From Sphingomonas sp. CCH10-B3 (GTDB taxonomy: Bacteria > Pseudomonadota > Alphaproteobacteria > Sphingomonadales > Sphingomonadaceae): 44,429 bases of DNA. Below are positions 9,183 to 16,029 of this stretch, piece after piece. The DNA lies in assembly GCF_001556185.1 (NCBI RefSeq), contig NZ_LSIJ01000073.1, forward strand, positions 1 to 44,429, written 5' to 3'. The first letter of the stretch is position 1; the number at the start of each line of letters is the position of its first letter. Position numbers and translations under genes: made by a program. A model generated the notes under the pieces. The model was not told where the DNA came from. It worked only from the letters and a program-made list of their open reading frames with translations, and made no database searches.

Positions 9183-10430
9183 GTGCTCAACGACCTAGCC
9201 TGTCGTCAGGCGAAGCCGCGGGACAAGGCTTACAAGCTCGCCGACGAGAAGGGGCTGCATTTGTTGGTGCTGCCCACGGGGTCGAAGTCCTGGCGCCAGA
9301 AATACCGATTCGACGGCAAGGAAAAGCAGCTCACCCACGGTCCCTATCCCGAAGTATCGCTGGCGCAGGCGCGGGCGCTGCGGGATTCGGCGCGGGCGGT
9401 GCTGCGCGAGGGGCGCGATCCGGGCGTACTGAAGCGGATCGGCCGCGCGCACATGGCGCTGGCGCAGGGGACGTCGCTGCGCGCCGTGACCGAGGAATGG
9501 CACGCGATGAGGAAACCCAACTGGGCGCCGCGCTATGCCGATCAGATCCTCGATCGATTCGAGAATCATCTCTTTCCGCTGATCGGATCGATGCCGATCG
9601 CCGACATCACCGCGCCGCAAGTGTTGCAGGCGATCCGCGCGATCGAAGCGACGGGCGCGCGCGAAATGGCGCACCGGGTGCGGCAGCATCTGTCGGATGT
9701 GTTCGTGCACGCGATCGCGACGGGCCGGGCGACGCACGACCCGGCGGCGACGATCCAGCGCGCACTCGCGCCCGTCTCGCGCCAGCTCCGGCCTGCAGCG
9801 ACCCGGATCGAGCATGCGCGCCAGATCCTGCGCAAGGTCGAGCTGCAGCCCGCTTACCGGCTGACCAAACTCGCCTCGCGGCTGCTGGCGCTGACGGCGG
9901 CGCGCCCGGGGGTAATCCGGCTGGCGGAGCGGCACGAGTTCGAGGACCTCGACAGCCCCGCCCCGGTGTGGCGCATCTCGGCCGAGAAGATGAAGCTGAC
10001 GCGCGAACGCAAGCGCGACGCGGCGTTCGAATTCGCGATCCCCTTGAGCACGCAGGCCGTCGATGTGGTGCGCGCCGTGCTGGCGCTGTCGGGGCCGACG
10101 TCGCCGTGGCTATTCCCGGCCGCGACCAAGCGCAGCGTGCCGATCAGCGATTCGACGCTGAGCGGGCTGTATCTGGCAAGCGGTTTTCGCGGCGTCCATG
10201 TGCCGCACGGCTGGCGCGCGACCTTTTCGACGGTGATGAACGAACGCGCCGCGATCGAAGACCGCCCGGGCGATCGTGCGATCATCGACCTGATGCTGGC
10301 GCATGTGCAGGAGGGCGTCGAGGCGGCGTACAATCGCGCGCTCTACATGCCGCGGCGGCGCGAGATCGCGCAAGCCTGGGCCGATCTGCTGATGAAGGAC
10401 ATGGCGCCCGCCCGCGATTTACTCGGCTAG
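9183..10430 (+). CDS. P4-type tyrosine recombinase (integrase 1)
   Basis: A site-specific recombinase, probably the one that inserted DNA at tRNA-Asn. It has the DUF4102 arm-binding N-terminus (LNDLACRQAKPRDKAYKLAD), a SAM-like core-binding domain and the catalytic domain. Counting from the GTG at 9183, the catalytic residues are R241 (AARPG), H342 and R345 (HGWR), H374 and Y383 (EAAYNRALY). The GTG is preferred over the ATG at 9156 because the protein then begins like the second integrase, and GGGGG lies about 7 bases upstream. It is about 415 residues and apparently intact. Confidence 0.93.
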   Translation: MLNDLACRQAKPRDKAYKLADEKGLHLLVLPTGSKSWRQKYRFDGKEKQLTHGPYPEVSLAQARALRDSARAVLREGRDPGVLKRIGRAHMALAQGTSLRAVTEEWHAMRKPNWAPRYADQILDRFENHLFPLIGSMPIADITAPQVLQAIRAIEATGAREMAHRVRQHLSDVFVHAIATGRATHDPAATIQRALAPVSRQLRPAATRIEHARQILRKVELQPAYRLTKLASRLLALTAARPGVIRLAERHEFEDLDSPAPVWRISAEKMKLTRERKRDAAFEFAIPLSTQAVDVVRAVLALSGPTSPWLFPAATKRSVPISDSTLSGLYLASGFRGVHVPHGWRATFSTVMNERAAIEDRPGDRAIIDLMLAHVQEGVEAAYNRALYMPRRREIAQAWADLLMKDMAPARDLLG

Positions 10431-10449
10431 GCCGGTCAGGCGGTGCAGC

Positions 10450-10782
10450 GTGAGCGCGAAGCACACCCCTCCACCATGGGCAGTTGATCCGTTCAGCGCA
10501 CGGGTTGTTTGTGACACTGTAAGCAGTATCGGTGACTTGCTGCCGGCCTGCCAAATGCTTTGGCCGACTGGTGAGCGAAGCGAAGATGAAACGATCACCA
10601 ACGCGCGCCTGATCGCCACCGCGCCCGAGGCGATCGAATTTGCACGCGATGTTGAGGCCTGTCTGGCTGATCTGTTGTGCGATCAAGCGCCGGGCACCGG
10701 CGATGCCGACGACGATCCGCTCGCGGACCTTTTGCGACGCGCACGCGAACTGGTCGCCAAAGCGACCGGGGGTGCCGCATGA
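10450..10782 (+). CDS. Small phage-type hypothetical protein
   Basis: 110 residues with a GTG start 20 bases after integrase 1. The motif NARLIATAPEAIEFARDVE is a recurrent element of small phage and island proteins whose function is unknown, and an HTPPPW opening is common in the same group. Its stop overlaps the next start (ATGA at 10779-10782), so the two are probably translated together. No function is claimed. Confidence 0.65.
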   Translation: MSAKHTPPPWAVDPFSARVVCDTVSSIGDLLPACQMLWPTGERSEDETITNARLIATAPEAIEFARDVEACLADLLCDQAPGTGDADDDPLADLLRRARELVAKATGGAA

Positions 10783-11510
10783 GCGCGCGCAGCTTTGGTG
10801 CGGTCGCCGCCGGCGTCGCGGGGCGAAAAGTCCAGAAGCGTACGTTTCAGCCGGTGCGCGGCGGCAGCCGCTATGCCGGCGAGCGCGAGCTGCGCTTGTG
10901 GAAACAGCACAACGTCTTTGGCGCCCAGGAGCGGCGCGCCCGGCTCAAGGCGGCGGCGCGTTATGACGACGACTCCAAACAACCCGGCAAGCCCTGGGGC
11001 GCGCTCGGGCCCAATGGCTTGCGGGTGTATAAATACATCCTGAAGTCGCGCGACTATAAGACTGGCCGGTTTGACCAGGCGGCAGCGACGATCGCGCGCG
11101 CGCTGCGCATCAGCCGCCAGACGGTGCATGCGGCACTGCGGCGGCTGAAGACGGCCGGCCTGGTCGACTGGCTGCGACGATCGCGGCCGATCGACAATCC
11201 CGAGCCGTTTGGGCCGCAGGTAGAACAAATCTCGAACGCCTATCTGTTGCCGCTGCCCGACTGGCTGCGCAAGACGCTCGGCTGGATGCTGGCACCGGCG
11301 CCGGTTCCGGCTGACGCCGCCTGGGCGGTCATGAACGACAAGGCTGAAACGCAGGCGATGCTGGCGCGCGTCAGCACGGCCGAGCGCATCGGCTTTCAGG
11401 TCGACGACCCCGCTCTAGCCGCCGCGCTTTCTTCGCTCAGCGACCGTGTCGCTTCTGCCGAGAACGCGAGTCAAGGATCGCGTCAGAATCCCGCTCCAGA
11501 TGAAGAATAA
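10779..11510 (+). CDS. Winged-helix DNA-binding protein (replication- or regulation-like)
   Basis: A 243-residue basic protein. After a charged N-terminus rich in Arg and Lys (about 1-75), residues about 80-140 form a helix-turn-helix: LRVYKYILKSRDYKTGRFD, then the recognition segment IARALRISRQTVHAALRRL and a wing with GLVDWLRRS. This layout resembles HTH proteins in sphingomonad islands that are often labelled replication protein or GntR/MarR-like. The C-terminal part is probably disordered. It forms a unit with the preceding gene. Whether it initiates replication or regulates transcription cannot be told from sequence alone. Confidence 0.65.
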   Translation: MSARSFGAVAAGVAGRKVQKRTFQPVRGGSRYAGERELRLWKQHNVFGAQERRARLKAAARYDDDSKQPGKPWGALGPNGLRVYKYILKSRDYKTGRFDQAAATIARALRISRQTVHAALRRLKTAGLVDWLRRSRPIDNPEPFGPQVEQISNAYLLPLPDWLRKTLGWMLAPAPVPADAAWAVMNDKAETQAMLARVSTAERIGFQVDDPALAAALSSLSDRVASAENASQGSRQNPAPDEE

Positions 11511-11746
11511 AAGGAATCGGATCGCATAAGGCGATCCGATGCGCTGATTGATTGTCCCCATCGCCCGGTGAGAATGCCGGATGCCCCGTTGACCGACCGC
11601 CAAGCATGGCGGGCGGGATTTTCTGCTGCCGGGATGGGGAGAGCACGAACCGTGCCACGCCGTCGCTTGCGGCTCGCCCGGCGAGAACGGGTATGATGCC
11701 CGTTCTTCGTGCATGCGTGCATGCGCCCATGCGCCGACAGGCGCCA
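11511..11746. other. Intergenic region between convergent genes, with hairpins
   Basis: A 236-base stretch between the HTH gene (+) and integrase 2 (-). It holds a 10-bp perfect inverted repeat with a 5-nt loop at 11516-11540, directly after the HTH stop codon, and a 7-bp GAACGGG hairpin at 11685-11705. It also holds short GCATGC-rich tandem repeats around 11709-11724. The first hairpin is a plausible terminator or transcript end despite lacking a T-run. No coding potential or copy of the tRNA 3' end was seen. Confidence 0.5.
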
Positions 11747-12946
11747 TCAGTCGTCAGGAAAGAGCAGCTTGCTCCAGGCGTCGAAGATCTCGCGACGTCG
11801 GCCGAGCTGGGCGCTGCGATTATACGCCGCCTCGACCTTGTCCTTCGGACTGTGCGCCAGCGCTTGGTCGATCGTGGCGCGCGCCACGGGCATCGCCTCG
11901 TTCATGATCGTCGAAAAGGTCGCGCGCCAGCCGTGCGGCACATGGCGCCCGGCATAACCGGCCGCGACATAGAGATCGCGCAGCGCGCCGCCGCGCAGCG
12001 GGAGGTTTTCCCCCGGGCGCGGAAAAACCAGCTCGGCCGATCCAGATATCGTGCGCGCTGCGCGCAGCACGTCGATCGCCGCCGGCGCAAGCGGCACGAC
12101 GTGGTCATATTTGGCCAGTGCCTTCTTGCCGGCGCGCAGCTTCATGCGTCCGGCGGGTACGCGCCACATGGGCTCGGTCACCCCACCGGTCGACCAGTCT
12201 ACACCTTCCAGTTCGTTCCATCGCATGCCGAGCAAGGCTGCGCGTCGCACGGCCGTCAGCGCCAGAAAGCGGGAAGCGAGCTTCAGCACCGCCGGTGCGT
12301 CCAGCTGCTCGACGTCGGCGATCAGCTGGCGTGCTGCGGCAATATCCAGCAAGGCGGGCTGCTCGCGCGGCTCGGCGGCCGACTGGAGCGCGCCGGCGAC
12401 GATCGCCGCCGGGTTGGTCGCGGCGATGCCCTGCGACATGGCAAAGGCAAAAACCTTGGCGATCCGCTGACGCAGGCGGCGCGCGCTTTCGATCGAGCCG
12501 CGCGCCTCGACGTCGCGCAGCAGCTTGAGCACCATCGGCGCATCGATCGAGATGACCGCCAGCGCGCCGATCGCCGGAAAGGCGTCGCGCTCGAGGCTGG
12601 TGATCACATCGAGCGCATGGCGTGGCGTCCATCGCTCGCGCTGCTGCGCCACCCAGGCGCGCGCGATCGTCTCGAATCGAGTCGACTCGTCACTGGGCGC
12701 GGCGCGCGGATCCTCGCCCCGCTCGAGCATCGCTTTGGCGTCGTCGCGCTTTTCACGCGCTGCACCCACGTCGAGCTCGGGATAGCGGCCAAGCACGAGC
12801 AGCTGCTCGCGCCCCTTGAGGCGATAGCGATAGCGCCACGACTTCAGGCCGGTCGGCGCGACATAGAGGAACAAGCCGCCGGTGTCGGCGCGCTTATAGG
12901 CACGCGCAGCCGGGCGCGCGGCCTTGACCACGGCATTGGTGAGCAT
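11747..12946 (-). CDS. P4-type tyrosine recombinase (integrase 2)
   Basis: A 399-residue recombinase of the same family as integrase 1 but clearly diverged. It has the DUF4102 N-terminus (AYKRADTGGLFLYVAPTG), a core-binding domain and a catalytic domain with R234 (TAVRR), H338 and R341 (HGWR), H365 and Y375 (EAAYNRSAQ). GGAAG lies about 7 bases before the ATG. It faces integrase 1 and lies on the phage side of the interval, so it is the better candidate for the phage's own integrase. It appears intact. Confidence 0.92.
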   Translation of the reverse strand: MLTNAVVKAARPAARAYKRADTGGLFLYVAPTGLKSWRYRYRLKGREQLLVLGRYPELDVGAAREKRDDAKAMLERGEDPRAAPSDESTRFETIARAWVAQQRERWTPRHALDVITSLERDAFPAIGALAVISIDAPMVLKLLRDVEARGSIESARRLRQRIAKVFAFAMSQGIAATNPAAIVAGALQSAAEPREQPALLDIAAARQLIADVEQLDAPAVLKLASRFLALTAVRRAALLGMRWNELEGVDWSTGGVTEPMWRVPAGRMKLRAGKKALAKYDHVVPLAPAAIDVLRAARTISGSAELVFPRPGENLPLRGGALRDLYVAAGYAGRHVPHGWRATFSTIMNEAMPVARATIDQALAHSPKDKVEAAYNRSAQLGRRREIFDAWSKLLFPDD

Positions 12947-12998
12947 CTAACGCTTCCATGCTAGAGAGAGTGGTCGCGCAGGTCAGGCGGCGGGGCAC

Positions 12999-13029
12999 GC
13001 GCGACGCGGACAATCCCTCCGCGTCGCGC
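12999..13029. other. 12-bp perfect hairpin upstream of integrase 2
   Basis: GCGCGACGCGGA and its exact complement flank a 7-nt loop; TTTCC follows on the plus strand, and a second small dyad (TTCCG/CGGAA) lies at about 13031-13048. This is the gap between integrase 2 and the small plus-strand ORFs. It could be a terminator blocking read-through or part of an attachment or regulatory site. Confidence 0.5.
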
Positions 13030-13079
13030 TTTCCGAAAATCCCGGAAATACTTGAGTTGCGTGCGGCGCCACGCGCCAC

Positions 13080-13099
13080 GATACCCCCATCGATACCCC
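13080..13099 (-). repeat. Tandem GGGGTATCG repeats upstream of integrase 2
   Basis: Read on the minus strand, GGGGTATCG occurs twice in tandem, the second copy with one extra G. The segment ATGGGGGTATC closely matches ATGGGGGCATC at 9171-9180 in front of integrase 1. The shared motif suggests related arm-type binding sites for the two recombinases. Confidence 0.5.
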
Positions 13100-13137
13100 A
13101 GCTTGGCGCGGCGAACGGCGGCTGATATCACGCCGTC

Positions 13138-13272
13138 ATGGCCGACACCCTTCCAAGCGAGATGACCGACCGTGCACTGATCGAAGCCTATCAGGCGACG
13201 GACGGCACGCCCGGTGAAGAACGCGTCGAGGCACTGCTCGCGGAGATCGAGCGCCGTGGCCTCGATCTCTGA
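13138..13272 (+). CDS. Small acidic hypothetical protein (44 aa)
   Basis: A 44-residue ORF of helical character: MTDRALIEAYQATDGTPGEE followed by RVEALLAEIERRGLDL. The start is the ATG at 13138; an internal ATG at residue 9 is an alternative. Its stop overlaps the ATG of the next small ORF by one base. The even helical heptad-like spacing argues for a real product, but the function is unknown. It is divergent from integrase 2. Confidence 0.5.
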   Translation: MADTLPSEMTDRALIEAYQATDGTPGEERVEALLAEIERRGLDL

Positions 13273-13627
13273 TGCGTCGGCCGAGCGCGGCGCAGGTCGA
13301 AGCGCTGGTCATCGTGGGACTGATGCTGACGGCCTGGATGCTCTCGAGCCTGCGCTAGCCGAAGCGCTCGCCGATCTGGCGGCCTATTGCGCCGGCGCAC
13401 ACCTGCGCTGGCGCTGGTTTACCCGGCCGGCCCGGGTCGGCTGGCAAGCCGAAGTGCAATGCGGGCAGGCCGATGCGCAGTGGCAGCGGATCGGCGCTTT
13501 TCCGCGCTGGGGTGGCAACGGCGCAAGCGCTCCCGAGGCGCTGCGCGCCGCCGCTGACGCCGCGCTGGCGCATTGGCACCCGGTCAGGGGCGATCAGTAC
13601 CTCCAGTTCATGACAACGCTCGCCTAG
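13256..13627 (+). CDS. Hypothetical protein (uncertain start)
   Basis: The C-terminal ~90 residues (from AEALADLAAYCAGAHLRWRW onward, with GWQAEVQCG and RWGGNGASAPEALRAAADAA) look like a genuine alpha/beta protein of the kind found in phage genomes, substrate unknown. No good start exists: GTG at 13256 with a GGAG 10 bases upstream is proposed, ATG at 13214 is the alternative. Either way the N-terminus overlaps the two smaller ORFs in other frames. It converges with, and overlaps by 4 bases, the Rz1-like gene. Confidence 0.5.
   Translation: MASISDASAERGAGRSAGHRGTDADGLDALEPALAEALADLAAYCAGAHLRWRWFTRPARVGWQAEVQCGQADAQWQRIGAFPRWGGNGASAPEALRAAADAALAHWHPVRGDQYLQFMTTLA
13272..13358 (+). CDS. Single-span membrane miniprotein (28 aa)
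   Basis: A 28-residue ORF starting at the base where the 44-aa ORF stops. After a basic N-terminus (MRRPSAAQ) comes one hydrophobic segment, VEALVIVGLMLTAWMLSSL, ending in Arg. This is the size and topology of small phage membrane proteins. It overlaps a longer ORF in another frame, so one of the two may be spurious. Confidence 0.4.
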   Translation: MRRPSAAQVEALVIVGLMLTAWMLSSLR

Positions 13628-13992
13628 GGCGCCGGCAGCGCCGGGCATCCCGGCGCGGGTTTGCCGGTCGCGAACAGCGCCGCGACGCAGCGGTCGCGCT
13701 CTTTCACTCCGCCGGCGCGCTTGTTGGCGCGTTCGACGGCCGCGCCATATTCGGCGAGGCGGGTGTAGAGCTCGTCGAGCTGCGCGGCATCGATCAACAG
13801 CGGCTTGCCGATCGGCGCTGCCATCAGCGGGTTGAGCCGTTCGGTCCTGACCAGTTCAGGGTCGAGCGTCGGCAGCTTCGGCCGCTCGGTTCGCGCGATC
13901 AACGACGGCGTTGACGTGGTCGCGCAGCTCACCAACGGGAGCAGCGGGAGGCAAAGCGCCAGCAGGCGCAGGCGGAAGCTTGGCGATGACAT
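13624..13992 (-). CDS. Rz1-like outer-membrane spanin lipoprotein
   Basis: A 122-residue lipoprotein whose first 369-base reading frame starts inside the i-spanin gene, the classical nested Rz/Rz1 arrangement. The signal peptide ends in the lipobox LVSC (LLALCLPLLPLVSCATT), so the mature protein would be acylated and held at the outer membrane. The mature part is Pro-rich near the start and helical later (AQLDELYTRLAEYGAAVERA). It would pair with the i-spanin to fuse inner and outer membranes at lysis. Longer than lambda Rz1, but within the range of proteobacterial phages. Confidence 0.8.
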   Translation of the reverse strand: MSSPSFRLRLLALCLPLLPLVSCATTSTPSLIARTERPKLPTLDPELVRTERLNPLMAAPIGKPLLIDAAQLDELYTRLAEYGAAVERANKRAGGVKERDRCVAALFATGKPAPGCPALPAP

Positions 13993-14317
13993 CGTGGATC
14001 TCCGAAACCTTGGTGCGGGTGAATTCGGTGCTGGCGGCATTGTCTCGCGCGACGCCGCGGCCGATCGCGTCGCTGGTCGCCTGGGCGGCACGTTCGTCGG
14101 CGCGCGCTTCGATGACGCGGGCAGTGTGGGCCTTTTCGACCTTCGCCTGATTTTTGGCGGCGCCATTATGCTCATAATGGCTTGCAAAGAACGCCCAGGC
14201 GCCCAGCACGACGGCAATCGCGCCGAGGATGGGGACGATGTACCCGAAAGCCTTCGACGCCCATGAGGGCAACCCCCAGCCGAGCGCGAGCCGGGTGAAG
14301 AACATGATCAGTGGCAT
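13856..14317 (-). CDS. Rz-like inner-membrane spanin
   Basis: A 153-residue protein with one N-terminal transmembrane segment (FGYIVPILGAIAVVLGAWAFF, about 20-40) followed by a long charged helix typical of i-spanins (AAKNQAKVEKAHTARVIEAR). A Pro/Ala-rich stretch precedes the end. The start at 14317 has GGAGG 8 bases upstream and overlaps the TGA of the DUF6527-like gene. Its last ~45 codons overlap the Rz1-like gene in another frame. It acts in the final step of host lysis. Confidence 0.8.
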   Translation of the reverse strand: MPLIMFFTRLALGWGLPSWASKAFGYIVPILGAIAVVLGAWAFFASHYEHNGAAKNQAKVEKAHTARVIEARADERAAQATSDAIGRGVARDNAASTEFTRTKVSEIHDVIAKLPPAPAGALPPAAPVGELRDHVNAVVDRANRAAEAADARP

Positions 14318-14664
14318 CAGCATGACCTCCATTCGCCGGCCGTCAGGAAGCCGTGCCAATGCTCCCCGACAATCTGGCCAGCTTCGTTGAGTTGATAGAT
14401 CAGCAGCGACGGCGTCGCGGTCGGGGTTTGTTCGTTGCCGTCCCACGACCAGACGGGCCACGCATCTTCGTCCGACGCGCGCCGGAACGGCATCGCCGTC
14501 GCTGTGCCGCAGCCGCACGGGCATTTCAGGATGATGCCACCGATGGTCCTTTCGCCACGCCCCATCGTATAAAATTCGAACGCGCCTGCGGGAGCATCGT
14601 CGAGATTCTCGACCAGGACAGCGGGCACCGAAGCGCGCGCGTTGACGACCAGCAAATAGCCCAT
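14317..14664 (-). CDS. DUF6527-like protein with a CPCGCG motif
   Basis: A 115-residue protein with a likely metal-binding knuckle (KCPCGCGTATAMPF), a WSWDGNEQTPTATPSL block and a C-terminal HWHGFLTAGEWRSC. This pattern matches DUF6527 proteins, which are common near phage lysis genes and have no established role. The start at 14664 follows the endolysin stop by 2 bases and has GAAGGGG 8 bases upstream. It lies in the lysis operon between the endolysin and the spanins. Confidence 0.65.
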   Translation of the reverse strand: MGYLLVVNARASVPAVLVENLDDAPAGAFEFYTMGRGERTIGGIILKCPCGCGTATAMPFRRASDEDAWPVWSWDGNEQTPTATPSLLIYQLNEAGQIVGEHWHGFLTAGEWRSC

Positions 14665-14666
14665 CG

Positions 14667-15353
14667 TCACAACCCCTTCAGGCATTCGGCCCGCTCGCGG
14701 GCGCGGCGGTTGGTCAACCCCTTGACGGAACAGCGAAAGCGCCCGCCCGAAATTGGTTCACAGCGTTCGCCAACCGCCTGTTGCTTGCGCGCCCACGCCG
14801 CATTGCCGGTCGCTTTGTTGAACAGCGGGAACCGATCGCAGCCTGCGCGCCACTGGCCCGCGTTCCACAGCTTGGCGATCGACGACTTGCAGAATCCCGC
14901 GGTGCCGATGTTGTAGGTGAGCCCGATCGCCGGAAGTACCTGATGCTCACGACCGTAAAGCTTCGGCACGCACTTCAGGATCGGCACGGCATGCGCCATC
15001 AGCTCGCGCTCAAGCATCGCCGCACACTGCGCCTCGGTAAACGTCATGCCGAGGCGAATGCCCTTGGTGATGCCATCGCACGCCGTCGCAACTCCCACCA
15101 TGTCCAAGTAGGCGCGCAGATACTGCTTCCCCGCGACGTGCTGCATCGCGATCGAACCATCGGCTTGCACCGTCGCCTTCACGGTGCGCCCGCTTTCGTC
15201 GGCGGGGATTGTGACGAACAGGCTGGCGACGGCGGCGATCGGAATACCGAGCAGCGCCGCCAGCGTTTTGCCGGTGCCTGACGGCTTGGGATCGTCCATC
15301 GGCTGAATGCGGGGTGCGCCAGGGCGCGGCGGCGACGGTAGAATGCTACGCAT
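14667..15353 (-). CDS. Signal-anchor endolysin, glycoside hydrolase 24 type
   Basis: A 228-residue peptidoglycan hydrolase of the lambdoid lysozyme family. Residues about 29-50 (KTLAALLGIPIAAVASLFVT) form a weakly hydrophobic, Ala/Gly-rich N-terminal segment, as in signal-anchor-release endolysins. The GH24 core keeps D84-x5-T90 (YLDMVGVATACDGIT), the TYNIGTAGFC block and the RRARERAECLKGL tail. The catalytic Glu expected 9 residues before D84 is not there (Gly75). The start at 15353 overlaps the holin-like gene by 8 bases; a second ATG at 15299 is possible. Confidence 0.85.
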   Translation of the reverse strand: MRSILPSPPRPGAPRIQPMDDPKPSGTGKTLAALLGIPIAAVASLFVTIPADESGRTVKATVQADGSIAMQHVAGKQYLRAYLDMVGVATACDGITKGIRLGMTFTEAQCAAMLERELMAHAVPILKCVPKLYGREHQVLPAIGLTYNIGTAGFCKSSIAKLWNAGQWRAGCDRFPLFNKATGNAAWARKQQAVGERCEPISGGRFRCSVKGLTNRRARERAECLKGL

Positions 15354-15564
15354 TGGTCTTGCTCCCCGTGTCCTGCGGAATGAGGCGCGCGACGATGATG
15401 GCGACGGCGATGACGCTCGCGCCGATCGTCGCGGTCGGGCCCGGCAGCCGGTGTTTGATGTCGTCCGGAATCGCGCTCCACAGCGGTGGGAGCGCAGCGG
15501 CAAGGGCCGCGAGGCGGATGCTCCAGAAACGGTGGAACTGCCGCCAACCTTCGATCAGTTTCAT
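15346..15564 (-). CDS. Holin-like protein
   Basis: A 72-residue protein with two hydrophobic segments (IRLAALAAALPPLWSAI and ATIGASVIAVAIIVARLI) linked by a short loop containing a Pro, and a charged N-terminus. Size, topology and position directly upstream of the endolysin make it the best holin candidate. A pinholin role would suit a signal-anchor endolysin. It is coupled to the upstream gene by an ATGA overlap at 15561-15564. Confidence 0.7.
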   Translation of the reverse strand: MKLIEGWRQFHRFWSIRLAALAAALPPLWSAIPDDIKHRLPGPTATIGASVIAVAIIVARLIPQDTGSKTNA

Positions 15565-15947
15565 GGGTGTACCTTTCCGGAAAGAATGGCCCAGATCACG
15601 GCGCCAGCGCTCGCAAACCAGCCCAGCGCGGGCGACTTCATGACCAGCGCGACCAGGCCGTCGCGCCCATCGCGCTGCATCTGCTTTTCCTCGAGCTGGC
15701 GGATGCGCCCCTCGATCGCGACAATGTTCGTCTTGATTTCACGGATGTCGGCCGCGAGCGGCCCGAGGGCAAAGACTTCGCGCGACAATGAATCGACCTT
15801 GGTCGACAGACTTGTCAGCGCCCCCATCACCTGTTCCAACTCACCGCTCATCCTGCCGAGCAACAGGCTGTTGGGGTCGGAGGACGCGACAGGTGGCGGC
15901 GTCGCCGCGCGCGACCGACGTGTGCGTGGCGGCGTGGGATCGGTCAT
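15561..15947 (-). CDS. Coiled-coil protein with C-terminal membrane anchor (lysis cassette)
   Basis: A 128-residue protein in three parts: a Pro/Arg-rich N-terminus, a central coiled coil (LEQVMGALTSLSTKVDSLSR and AIEGRIRQLEEKQMQRD), and one C-terminal transmembrane segment (ALGWFASAGAVIWAIL). Comparable phage proteins of the XhlA/antiholin type sit next to holins. The ATG at 15947, with GGAG 9 bases upstream, is preferred over the TTG at 15953. Likely role: second holin component or regulator; this is inference from context. Confidence 0.6.
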   Translation of the reverse strand: MTDPTPPRTRRSRAATPPPVASSDPNSLLLGRMSGELEQVMGALTSLSTKVDSLSREVFALGPLAADIREIKTNIVAIEGRIRQLEEKQMQRDGRDGLVALVMKSPALGWFASAGAVIWAILSGKVHP

Positions 15948-16029
15948 CGCCAAAGCTCCGGAAATGGATTTTGCGCCGCGCGGAAAAGCGCAATTGTGCC
16001 AGCGGCGCGAGGCAACCTTCGCTTGCCGC

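Noticed and set aside
11511..13137. A second copy of the tRNA-Asn 3' end marking an internal att site
   Set aside because: The gaps at 11.5-11.75 kb and 12.95-13.14 kb were read for the T-arm and acceptor sequence; none was found.
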